Source: Trichoplusia ni
Lineage: Eukaryota; Arthropoda; Insecta; Lepidoptera; Noctuidae
DNA length: 64,000 bases
NCBI RefSeq assembly: GCF_003590095.1
Contig: NC_039483.1
Location: 13,082,001 to 13,146,000, forward strand
Reading direction: 5' to 3'
Every line of letters starts with the position of its first letter. The stretch's first letter is position 1. The notes under the pieces are model-generated. The model made no database searches. It was not told the origin of the DNA and saw only the letters and a program-made list of their open reading frames with translations. A program made the position numbers and the translations under genes. This document shows, piece by piece, positions 26,061 to 38,700 of the stretch.

Positions 26061-29000
26061 GCTCTTGGCTTATTTGGTGTTTGATACAAGTCGTTATTGT
26101 CTATCAAATATTTTAGTAAATTCTGGTTTTGGTAAGCGAAAATAAAGACTGAAAGGCTTTGAAAAATAATTATTTGACAATTATTTCCGATTCTAAAAAA
26201 AAATATTTGTGGGGTTAAAGGCGACTCTGCTCCCAGTACGACGGCAGTGTAAGTCTCCGTGTAAGGGATAATAAGACGACGGGGGGTTAAGACAATAAGA
26301 GTGTAACGTTACACGTTTCCTCCCACGACCAGGTGGGTATCCAATTCTCCAGCCATACCAAAAAAAAGGGCACTTCCCTCCACTTGTCTATATTCGATGA
26401 CACCGGTATACCACTGTTTGTGAATGTTTTAAATATAGAACAGACTAATTGGATTAATTGAATGTGTATTTGAGTGCGTATATTAAGTTTGTATTACATG
26501 TTAATTCTAAATTAATGATGAGCTAAATCAAGCGTGAACCATGTTAGCTAAAAGGTTAAAATTTTCACAGGTCGTATTTCTGTTGCCGCTGTACAATAAC
26601 CGTTGTAGGATGAACAATAAATTTCGGTACCCCTCCTTTAAGTTTATTGTCGCTAAATTCATTTGTTTTTCTTAAGAATAAAAAAAAAATCATTAGACAA
26701 TGACATGAGTGATATTAACTACAGGCAGTCTTTAGTCTAAGGATTCGATGGCGGCCGACAAAAAGACAAAGTAATCCGAGTTGCAATTGACACAATTATG
26801 AATTGAATTCACACCAATTAGAAATAAACTTACTTTTTTAATTTACGATCAACGCAGGGATTCTCTGATATTGTTGACTACACTACTGTAAACAGCAAAA
26901 TATGTTATTCATTTACAGCAGTATAAACAAACCTACGTTCATCCCTTTACCTAAAAAACAAAACACTATTTCTCGAAACATGTTTATAACTTCATGTCAT
27001 GTCGTCGTATCAAATGTGACTAAAATTCCTTCACGAAACCAACAGATAAATCAGTTTATCCTTTCAAAGAATTGTCCAGTCGATCTTCATCCACTTTGAA
27101 TATATTTTTTTCAACGTTTATCTGTAATATTTTATCGAGGGTATAACCACGTGATACATCACTTAGGAAAAATGAAAGTAAATAAGTAACCGTCACTCCG
27201 GTGATCCCTGAAGGATTAGGGGGGTGATGGGGGTAAGCTTATCGCTATTTATTGGGCGCAATCCCGACGCCAATCTTTAAGGAAGTCTTTGTTTTTCACA
27301 ATATCCATATTCTCATAAAATAAGGTAAAATCAGAAATATATTATGCGACTTTTTCTTTAAGCTATCCAGCCTTACTACAATTAATTAAATACCAAAGTG
27401 AAGTTTTAGACTTAACTTAAGAGTCTTAAGAGTACGTACAGTAGTATCGTAGTATCGACTTCCACCCGAGCACAACCGCTCGGGTTAGCTAGGTTAATTA
27501 AATCTGTTTAATCTAGTTAAATATTTCCGAGTAAATTAAACCCACGGAAAAGTAATTCCATTAACTGAAAACTAACGTATAGCATATACAAACTACGTAC
27601 AGCCGAATACAATTTCTTGTCTGGTTAAAAGGGGTGAGCTCTGCTTCAACTCATTTAATTTTGTAAGGCGCTAAATCATGACATCGCTCAATATAAACAA
27701 TAGGTACGGCCATAAAGATAACAAGGGTGGAAGGTGGCCCACATTAGTCTTACCGTGGTGTAACGTTTGTTCGTCTGACAGCATTCATTAAGGCACAAAA
27801 GCGTTGTCTATCAGGTAGTTTCCGCGGCGCTCGTGCTCTTCCTTAACAAATTGGTGGAGTAATGTGGGAAGCGCTCGGACAATGGGACTGCTTCTCAACG
27901 GAACTGCGAAGGCCACTATTTACTTGCCTTACCAGTCTCGTGGCAGCTCTATTAAATTTTGCTTGGTAACAATGAGCTACGGGTACGATTTGTTTGACTT
28001 GACCAGTTAGTGAACCGTGTACCTTAGCACGTAAATTATTATGTGTGAGAACTTGGTTCATGGTTGTATTGCTTTAGTTAGGTGCTAAGCCAAATCGGTG
28101 AATAAATTGAAAACTTTTGGAGAGATGATTGACTGTTTTCTTTCTTGGCATGGGAACTTTCCCATCAAGTAACCATAAAAGATGCGGCCTAGTTACTTGA
28201 AGGACAGAAGAAAATTATACAAGTAAAAAAATATATTATGTGGCTAAAAAGGTATTTTATATGGTAAAAGAGTAGGATGATAAACAAAAACTCTTTGTTT
28301 GATATAAAATAATTTATTTTAGTTTTTAATTGACGTTTCGTCGACTGGTTGAGTCTGTATTTATCACTTCCTAACAAATCTGAAAAATAAATGGATGTGT
28401 TAGTACTTATTTATCTAAGAGTTGACGTATCAAAAAATCTTTGAACGATTTTTTTTTTATACTGATATCATTTCAATTCGAGGGAAATGCAAAAAAATCA
28501 AAAGGAAATTATACAAATTCTCTTTTTATTTAAGCTTACTTAGATACGAGACTTACTTCTTTTAATTAAAAACATGCTCCACACCCAATTAAAAGCATGC
28601 ACGAATAGCCTCAACCATGTTATTGATAGTTACTATAGCGACTAAGAGTTAACAAGTTTGAAATGCAAGTTTACATTTAAAATGATTAGTAATTACTAGT
28701 ATATTAATTGATTGTTTTAGTACATGTTGTTGTATAGGTATAGTTTTGTTGTATACCTAACAGTAGGTATACAATAATTCTATTTGGTAGACCGTTCATA
28801 TACAACTGTGAATGATATTAACAACTACATCTGATCAATACAAATGTGTATCGTGTTCTCTAACATTATGAATGTGAACTGAAGTTACTTTTTATTCAAC
28901 TTGTATTTCAAACCTAAATTATATTGCGAATAAGATTAAACTTAACCTCATGCTTTAATAAGTACGAAGCAATACATACTATGACTATTGTAATGTATGA

Positions 29001-29610
29001 GTTAACTCATAAACACTCCAGTGAAGGTGATTATATTTTGGTTTAGTTGTTTACTTTTACACATTAATGCAAAAAAAAACGGATGGTCTGCGACTAGGTC
29101 AATGGTCGTACGGAATGCGGCCCTGATATCGAGGCTTACATCTGAAATGTTGGACTGTATTAATTTATGATACGAATATTTCAGATAATTTGACTATAAA
29201 CAAAAAGCAGTGTAATTTTAAATCGTAAAGCAAACGACAATTTAATGTATGATTTTTAAATTAATAGAAACGAAGACGATTTCTGTGGTCCAGTGTTTGA
29301 ATGATCACGGAAGATGTAGATAGTTGTTGTGTATCAGGGTTCAGTTAGAAATAAGGCATAAACGCTGGCTTCGTCAACCATGGCCAGTTCAAGTTCGGTG
29401 CAAATCAAGGCTACCAATGAGGTTTTGTTCAGCGGTTGTCGAGAAGGAAAGTTAGATTTAGTAAATCCACACTAGTGTTTATACTAGATTCAAGGATATT
29501 AACATAGGCAAGGCAAACCCTACAGTAGACATGAAAGCGTAGTATAGGTACAGCCATTCGAAGCTAAACTGAATATGATCGGTATCAGGCACCGTGATGA
29601 GAGCAGGTAC
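26061..29610. other. Downstream of serpin-1: no recognised gene
   Basis: A perfect 14-bp palindrome GTGTAACGTTACAC lies at 26301-26314, a repeat piece at 26535, and a 10-bp inverted repeat (TTGTATACCT) at 28749-28774. A GC-richer stretch at 27770-28030 has an open frame without known motifs. A shared serpin 3' UTR exon could lie here but none can be recognised. Confidence 0.5.
26535..26615 (+). repeat. Fragment of the AGGGTTCCGTA-type repeat
   Basis: The block AAAATTTTCACAGGTCGTAT followed by TTCTGTTGCCGCTGTACAAT matches the middle of the same repeat family as at 11398. Confidence 0.4.
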
Positions 29611-29741
29611 CTAAGACTGGAAGACTCCGTTAAAGAGAATGTTGGTATTCTCGTATAAGAAGAACGCGAACGGATGATCAGCTTTGAAAGTCACGGGCGT
29701 CGTCATGTCAATGTAACCACTCAAGAACTCAATTTCAAAGT
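29611..29741 (-). CDS. serpin-1: Serpin-1 alternative exon 9g, most distal
   Basis: The acceptor is TTGTCGTTACAG, identical to 9d. It encodes 43 residues and TAG. The loop begins [17 protein letters not shown]; the signature is [19 protein letters not shown], ending VFQS. P1-P1' is Leu-Ser as in 9d. Eleven residues differ from 9d, nine of them among the first thirteen. No further copy was seen between here and 27000. I could not identify a shared 3' UTR exon beyond it. Confidence 0.95.
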
Positions 29742-32700
29742 CTGTAACGACAAGTTCGTAAATAAAACATTTATATATATTTTACCCCAAGTTCTGGCCT
29801 AAGTTATCAACCGACAAGATTCACTGGCATACAAGCAGTCAGATAAAAAATATTATCTTAAAGAAACGACACACTGTCTAACAGTAGGGTAAAACGATTG
29901 ACAATCACACATATCAAATTATTTTGATAGGAATCTAGACATATTTGAAAGTGTGGCAGTAAAAAAGTCTAGATAGTGTGAAGGGACTAAAATAAAAAAA
30001 GAATACTAATCAGACTCAGTTTGTGATGTAATTGCAAAATTAGACAAGGAAATACTTTTTATTACTGAATTTTATATTAGTTAATCAAGTCCAACACCAA
30101 TGGCCAACAGAAAACACAACATGCAAAATAAATCATGTTCAAACACTTTTGTGATAATAGTCTTCCCTATAGCTTGGCGGTACGCTAACCTAATTTAAAT
30201 TTGTCAAGTCTCAGTCAAAGTCGTTAATACCAACATACATATAATACAAAAAAATAAAGGATTGTAATAATTTAAAACTTTATTATTCTTGAGGAAAAGG
30301 GAAAATGTAATAAGGTTGGTCGGATTAAGAAATGCAGAAATTAAAGTAATTAATGCATTTTAGATTAATAAATATATGTTAGTATGAAGGCTCAAAGAGT
30401 ACTCCATTGAATAAAGTCTTCTGTAAGTTTCTGAGTTCAAAGTAAAAAGGTCTGTCAGCATTGAATGTCTCTTGTGCTGGCTGATTTAATGTTGCACCGG
30501 CCGTGAAGACGACAACTGAAAATATGATGGAAACCAAATTGTTAGTAAACAATAGCAACTTCAGATTCTTTCAGATTCAAAACTAGAACATAATGTAAGG
30601 TAGTTTAAAATGTTTTTACATAAAACATAGGGCAATAGAAAAAGTGAGAGAGTAAGGCCGCTTGTCCTGAAAACTTAACTGTGCCGTGAAGTATGATGCT
30701 ACCGATGTCGCCTGGTTGGCCTGATTTTATGATAGACCTTAGGACAGTACAAGTTTAGGACTGCTGTGACTGTTTAATATGACGAAATGTAAAAATCTTG
30801 TTTTATTTTTTCATTAACATCGGCATTGAAATCCAAAAGAAAGCGTGCATTGTTTACAAAAAAAAGTTTTTAATTCTTCTTTTAAGTTCTGATTTAGAGA
30901 TAACAAACAAGATTCATTGGCTTCCATGCACGCATCGTAAAAGGTCAGCCATGTTATCTTTAACGAATTTATGATACCTAATGGCGTTGAAAAATTGTCA
31001 AAAAATGGGGAAATACCTTTGTGAAAGATATTTGTGTGATTGTCAAATGACAATCATACAATTAAATATATTTTTTATGGAAGTAGCTAAATTCGATCTT
31101 TGGAGTTAAAAAAAGAGCTTATTGTCATGACTTAAATAGAAAATAGGTTATCTATAGTTACAGACTCTGTTTGTGTATTTATTATGTGTATTTTTAGTAA
31201 CAAGCCCAACACCATGGACACAGCTTTCGAAAGGCGAGCAGAGAGGTACAAAGAAATCAAGTACTTATCTAACAATAAACTCTTATTTCATTTTGTCAAT
31301 CATAATAAAGTTCGTCGATACTATCATATATTGAATATATTTTTATTATTATTAATCAAATATAATTATATTATGTAGAAATAAGAGAAAAAAAAAACAA
31401 ATCATGTAATAGTGGTAATTGAAGAGATGTTTATGTTAATCATTCTGATTTATTAAAAATACATACATTTAGGCAAACTCAAGTAATAAATACATAAACA
31501 TATATTAGGTACCTAACAGTTAAATAGTTTTAGGGCCCATAAAAGAGTCCGTTGAATAAGGTTGTCGTTTCCTTTCTAAGTTCAAAGTAAAAAGGTCTGT
31601 CTACGTTGAACATCACTGGCACTACCGCATTTAGTGAAGAACCGACCATGATGAATTCTGAAAAATGTTGTAGAAGAAACAATTTATACAGGTTGTCCAA
31701 AAACTCAACGATAATCTGAGACCGGATGAAAGGCCAAGTGATAAAAGATCACGGGAAAAAAATATCCATATCACCCAGTTCAGCGATAAGAGACATATAA
31801 AACGTTGAAATTCGACATCCCTCGTCGCATTTTTAAGTCCTGTGATCACCAATGTAACAATTTCACTGTGATATTTTTAATTTCGGAATCTTCATTAACG
31901 ATGCTATTAATCGCAACTATAAATTAAGGTAATGAAAAAAAAATGACAAAAAATGGAGATGGATATTATTTTGTTTTTTTTTCCCTGATCTGTTATCACT
32001 TGGCCTTTCATCCGGTCTCAGATTATCGTTGAGTTTTGGGACACCCTGTAGAGTACATATAATAAAGCTTTTGTGTCTCATTAACCGATAAATACATACG
32101 ATTTTAACTATTAAAATAAACTGATTCGAAATTATTATTCTCAATTAATTTATAGTGTTGCACTGCAACGACAAAATGTCGAAGTCTCGTTGTTCGAAAT
32201 TTCGTCGTTCGTAAAACTAACAACAACGCAAAAAAAATAAGAACGTGTAAAATATGGGACAAAATTATATAAGTCGTCTTGCTCTTCCAAGTCTAAAGTA
32301 AGAAGGTGGGTTAGGTTAAAACAATTTTGTCTCTTTTGGTCTGTCACTAGCCGCCGCATGAACCTATACCTACAACTACTGGAAGTGATGACCGAAGTCA
32401 CATTGTGATGTCATGCTTATAACCCAAAGCAACAACAGAATCACATGAATGTACTATTTAAGTAGAACAAGTATATATTAAATTAGTCATCAGTAGAAAA
32501 CGCGAGAGCCACATAGGCCCTCACTTTGTCATGCTCCGTGATTCGGTTGATTTTAGCTTGAATTTTAATTTAGAAAGTTTCATTAATGAAAAAATAAGGT
32601 TCAAATAGAAACATGCAATAGTTTTTATCAGCTGCAGCGTCGGGATCAAAGGAAGGGTGCCCATCCACCATTGTAGATCTTATGTAAAGGAGAAGTATTG

Positions 32701-35700
32701 CCATTCAAAGCTAAGATGAACATGCTCGTCATCAGGCACCGTGATGAGAACAGGTACCTAAGACTGGAAGACTCCGTTAAAGAGAATGTTGTTATTCTCG
32801 TATAGGAAGAACACGAACGGATGATCAGCTTTGAATGTCACGGGCGTCGTCGTTTCTACGAAGGCGCTCAAGTACGCAATACCAAATGCTGTAACGACAA
32901 TTTTGGAAATAAGGCACGATGTAGATTATTAATGACCTTTTAAGGATCATCCCTAGAAAAAAAACAACAAGGTGCAAAACGGTCGTGACTGTGAAACATC
33001 CTGTTTAGAAAACATCAAGTGTTCCTAATTTCAATATAGGTACATATTTAAGAAATTTGTTAACGTAAGCTCTCGAAGAAAATACACTTCCTCTAGGTTT
33101 GCAGTTTGAAGCTATTTTGGATCGTAATATAAATAATCAAAATATTAAATGATAAATACAATATTATCATTTAATTTCAATAAATTATGGTAACAAGCGT
33201 ATTTATGTAATATATTGAATTAAAGATTCCAGGTACTAATTTTAAAATTCATTTAAATATTTCATTGAATTGAGCCTTTGATGTGCGTCTGCCTAAAAGT
33301 ATAATGGTCTGTCAGCGCCGAAGTGACTTGGCATAAGCTATGTTATACAATACAATACAATGTAATACAGTCGAGGTCACGCTGTAATATAATTATATTA
33401 TAAACTAGAATTTACCTCAAATTAAAAAGTCGACGTTTTAACGTATGGAATGAAAGTTCCAATGACAGATTCAGAGCTAAACGGATTTGATACCGATTTT
33501 TAGTAGCGGTGACTCCTCGTGTGACATAGTTTAATAACGTTAAGTTCAACAAATTACAGCCTGAATTCCAAAAACAACCATGCCCATTAATGCAAATAAT
33601 ATTTCAATAATTAAACTATTACTAGGTATTTTATAATAATCGCCAAATTAAAACAACTGAGCCAAGTTTGGTGAAATTTGTGGAGACAATATTGTGGAGA
33701 CAAGATTATGTAGACAGGATTATGGAGACAACGCACGACACTTTGTAGAGTGGTGTTTATCTCTCACATTGGCCGATTGAAAGTTAAGAGAATTAAATGA
33801 AATGTATTATTTTTTTCAGAATTTTAGAATAACATAGTAAGTATTTCACACTCTGTTGCGATTTCGAAATTTGATTAATGCAATATTTTGCTTAGACACT
33901 AGGAATGAAAGAAAGAAGAAGACAGATGTATTAGAATGAAGGGTAGTAGATATATTATATTGAAAAGTTATTCGAAGCTAAGATAATAATAATAACTAAT
34001 AATAACACCAGCGGATGAAACACCTGAATGTCTCAACTACTCAGTATTGAATTCCATAACCATTTCAGTAAAAATAATAAATTAAAAGATGAGAATTAAA
34101 ATGGCTACTAACACAGAGTAGTAATAAGAGACTACGAAGATAAGTACTAGCTCATAAATATCATTTACTTAAGTTCACACTTGAAAGAGTTAAAGCCCGC
34201 TAAGATTAACCAGCATTCATCCACACAACCAATAAACACATCTCCTTGTTATTGCAATCAGACCATATAATCTATACCAATATATATCTATACTAATATA
34301 TAAAGCTGAAGAGTTTGTTTGTTTGTTTGTTTGTTTGAACGCAATAATCTCAGGAACTACAAGTCCAATTGAACAATTATTTTTGTGTTGAATAGACCAT
34401 TCATCGAGGAAGGCTTTAGGCTATAAATCATCACGCTGCGACTAATAGGAGCAAAGATACAATGGAAAATGTGAAAAAAACAGGGAAGGTATAAATCATA
34501 ACTTATATCTTCTACCCACGGGGACTAAGTCGCGGGCAACAGCTAGTAATATTATAGGTATTGCTCAATTTACGAAGCTAGAGTTTTACTGACAAAATGT
34601 CAATACACATAGGAACCCTAATATTAATTTGGGTAAGGTACGTAATTAGAAACATGTATGTATTTTGGATTAAAAGTTTATTAAAATTTTTAAAATTCAA
34701 TTATAATAGGCTCCATTGAATAATGTCATATTTCTATGTTTGAGTTGAAAGTAAAACGGCCTGTCGACTACGACTAAGGTTCTTTGTACCGGAGCTGAAG
34801 ATGAGTATCCATGGAATACTGTAAAATATGATAGAGGGTACATTATGTTATGGTCACATGGATAACTGGTGCATGGGGAAATTGCCCACACTATAATGTT
34901 TTGTCATGTGACTGCAAATTTTATGGCCCCGCACCGAGGTACTCGCTACTCAAAGACCGGCAAGCAGCCATGTTGTTTTTATATATATTATAAGTAAATT
35001 GTTTACCTCACTTCTTACGGTTTTTTTCCATCTTTACAGTGTATTTTAAGTAGATTCCACCAATTTTTCCTCTTTATAATGTGAGCGTAGAATTTGTCAG
35101 GTGTCAGTCAAAGTGAAGTTCGTCAGTAATAGTATATTTATTTATTGTTAATTTGCAAATCCATAAAAATACAAATAGATAAATTTTTTACTCCATCACG
35201 ATTGAAAAAAATGAAGCAAATTAAAATGAAGTTATGACAGGACATTTAACAGAGTTCACAATATTACAATGTTCAAAATTTAGAATAGAAAATGAATTGA
35301 AAATTTAATATGCATGCATAAATTAAATAAAAGTTTTAACAAATTTTGTCTGATTTTAAGGTTTAATAAATAATCCATTGAATAAAGCAGTATTTTTTTG
35401 TCTGAGCTCAAAATAAAAAGGTCTATCAACTCTAAACATCTCTCTCTTTGGCTCATATAATGAAGCGCCGGCCAAGAAGAATACTGAAAATTATGACAGA
35501 AGAATTAGAAAAATAGTATAGATAGTAGCAAAAATAATAATTACAACATAAGAGTAGAAAAGAGAAGAATAAAAGAAGTTACATCACTCGTTAATGAGTA
35601 GTAGAAATAGCAAGAGAATAATAGAGAGGGCCAAGTCGTAGGTTCGAATTCCGGCACTCATATTTGGACTCATGTGCTCATTAGAAAGCTATCTCAGAAA

Positions 35701-38700
35701 CGAAAGGAAACCATCGTAAGCAACCGTCACAACTGGAAACGTAAGTCGAAAAGAGGAAAGCTACGTCAGTGGTCTATGGGCGCTTAAACCCTTACACCAG
35801 CATGTAAACCATGCAATAAAAAGAAAGGAAGAGAAATCTCCTATTTCGTTTCACAATAAGAAAAACAGCATGATAATTAAAGTGTTTTTTTCTTCGCTTC
35901 GACGATCGATAAATTGAAATTTGATGTAAAATAAAATAAAAGAACATTTGTAATCCAAAGTTAACACAAAACTGAGATGACCTTCCACCACCATTATCCA
36001 CTACAAATACAGATAAAAACTGTGAATATAGTGAAAAAGACACATACATAAGTGAGATATAATACTTTTAGGGGTGAAAAACGCATCCATTAAATAGTGC
36101 CGTCGTGTTTTTTCTGACTTCGAAGTAAAAAGGATGGTCGATTTTAAACTGTTTATAGAGTATCTGTGGTCTGAAAGATGGCGTAAGAAATCCATGGAAC
36201 GCTGAAAAGGTATGCACTTGTAATATAATGAAATGAGTTTTGTTCCAGATTTTGTAACAGAAAATTGGTTGGTAATTGTTGTTTTTATTCTGCACTACAC
36301 AGTAGAGTAAAAGAGTGTCTTACTGTGTGACTGCTATGATATTTTGTATAAAGGAAATCTATTAATAGCTAATTGGATACGCAAGGACGTTGGAAATAAA
36401 ATATGTATCATCTCTTGAAGGCGGTCAGCGCTTTCAACTAGTGGTGTTCAAATCTGCTATAAACTATTAACGTGCTATAGACTATTGAATATATTTTTAT
36501 AGCAGGCAGCATGCTATAACAAAAAGCGGCAGCCAACTGAACGCGTAGGTTATAATTTTAAGTTTATTCAGCGAAAATGGACTCTTGTAGCGCATTGTTG
36601 TTGAAAGCGTTTAAATCGATCAAAAAACTTTCCTTCCAGGCTTAGGATAGTCTATAATATAAATTAACAAATTTAATTATCAATATCGTCTTGTTAGAAA
36701 ATTATTATGTTAAAGGGGAATTTAAAAGTTCATTGATTGTATTGTATATGTAAGTGTATCATAATGTATTCAAAATGAAAATTCTGTTTCGTGCTACGGT
36801 CATCATAAATTGCTATCTCGTTATGCTAAACAAAACACAAGTAGGTATGTGTAGGTAAGCAAGCAAGTGAGTAAACGCTTTCGCGTTATGTTGCTATCCC
36901 GTTTTGGCTGCGCTATCGGCGTCTTGTTGAGCGAGACGCTATATTATAGCACGGAGGCAGATCACAAATATCAAATGCTAAATGCTAAAAAAATAGCATT
37001 CTACGTTTTGGCGCTATACTTTATATTAACCACCACTACTTTCAACTACCTTCAAACAAAAATACATATGCAGTTAATGGTTGAAGAATATTTCTCTCCT
37101 TGTTTTATGTTTTTCTACTAAATAGTTTTAGAGTCTGAAAAATAACATTAATTTTAAAGACAACTGTTACACCACACAACGTAATGGTTAATATTCAAGT
37201 TAAGAGAATTCCGACCAATTCCTAAATATTAAGTTCTAAATTTAGAGCAAACAGAGTGTAAAATACATGATTGTCAAAAGTAGATGTTGCCATTATTCAA
37301 CTATCGTTTTTAATGCAATGGTAATTGTTTTTATTTAAACCAGAAATAAAGAAATCAAAGTTGAATGATTATTATTTTTACCAGAAATCAAAACATGAAA
37401 CTTAAATGATTAAATTAAACACCTAATTATTTTCCATCCAGATACCCTATGAAATACTTTAGGCAACATTGGAAGGTTTTAGCAAAAGTTACTAGCTTAT
37501 TTATTTATTCACCTAAATAGGACTATTATTTATTATAATATGTTGTAGTCTAAAGTCCAAAATAATTATGAAAAAATATATATTAGGGGGGACGATGATG
37601 GTTAGTCGTTGAATCCTTATAAAGTTACCATATGAAAGCACATTTAGACGATACGAGACATTACGTGAGTTGCAATAGCTAACTGTACATTGCCGAGTCG
37701 CTCAGTTCTAGTATAAATGCTGATATTCTCGGCCGGCAATGTATTGTAACTCCCTCGATATTACTCGTACCATCTAAATTAGTGAGTCCCGCTGACTGAA
37801 TAAACGGATACTGATCTTATATTAAGCATATACAATCATAGACGACATGGTGATCTTTAAATCAATCTAATATGTTCAATATTTCAATCCTCCATAGCTT
37901 CAAAATATAACAATCATATAAAAATTAATAAGGTATGTTACAAACCGCATCACTCTGGTAATACAAACTGGAGCTTATTTAGTACTTTCAACAAATCATA
38001 AGTTCACTTCTCCCGTGATTTACACATATAGTAGTAAAAAAGAGAAGAAGAATATTGAATGCAACCTGGTACGACGAAAGTCATGTAACCTAGCCACGTA
38101 TTTGGCTGTTATAAATCCTTTATAATGATTAGCTTCTATTCTTCTTGCGACTTGTGATCAAGCAGCTTTGATGTTAACGTAATGACATGCTTATACGACA
38201 AATCTTATAACGGAATACATACGTTGATAAACGATAATAATTTCATCTGTTTGGATAATGTCGAGTTCATCGAAAAGTGCAAAAAAACTTACCGTTAGCT
38301 GCAGCTGCTTCGGATCCTTGTTCATTAACTTCAATATAAGCTCTCTGAATAGCAGAGGATACTTCTAAACTTTTTCCCTTCAACAGTTTTGTCACTTTAG
38401 CTTCTGAAGTGAAAAGCTTTTCCACTCCAACCTAATAAATAAACACAGTTAGAATATATGTACAAACACCACTAAGACAGTTGGATTTATATAAAGTAGG
38501 AAAAACGAACCTTTCTCAATATTTCATCCAGTTCCGATCTGCTCTCAATCTTCACTCTGGGAAGGTACACATTAACTTCAGTGTTTCGCATCTCGTCGAT
38601 AGCCTTATTTAAAACCGCAGGATTTCTGAGTTTTGGAATTAGAGCGTTTATGCCATCTATTTTATTTGGTAAAACGATTAAAAGTGAAGTTTCTCCACCT

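Noticed and set aside
30814..31053. 79-codon minus-strand frame between exons 9e and 9f, starting with an FHKG motif that resembles 9a and 9c
   Set aside because: No AG acceptor in the right phase, no (R/H)PF signature and no FNG motif; similarity is limited to a few residues.
33294..33381. Working eighth alternative exon 9
   Set aside because: In-frame TAG and a one-base loss relative to 9f; called a pseudo-exon instead.
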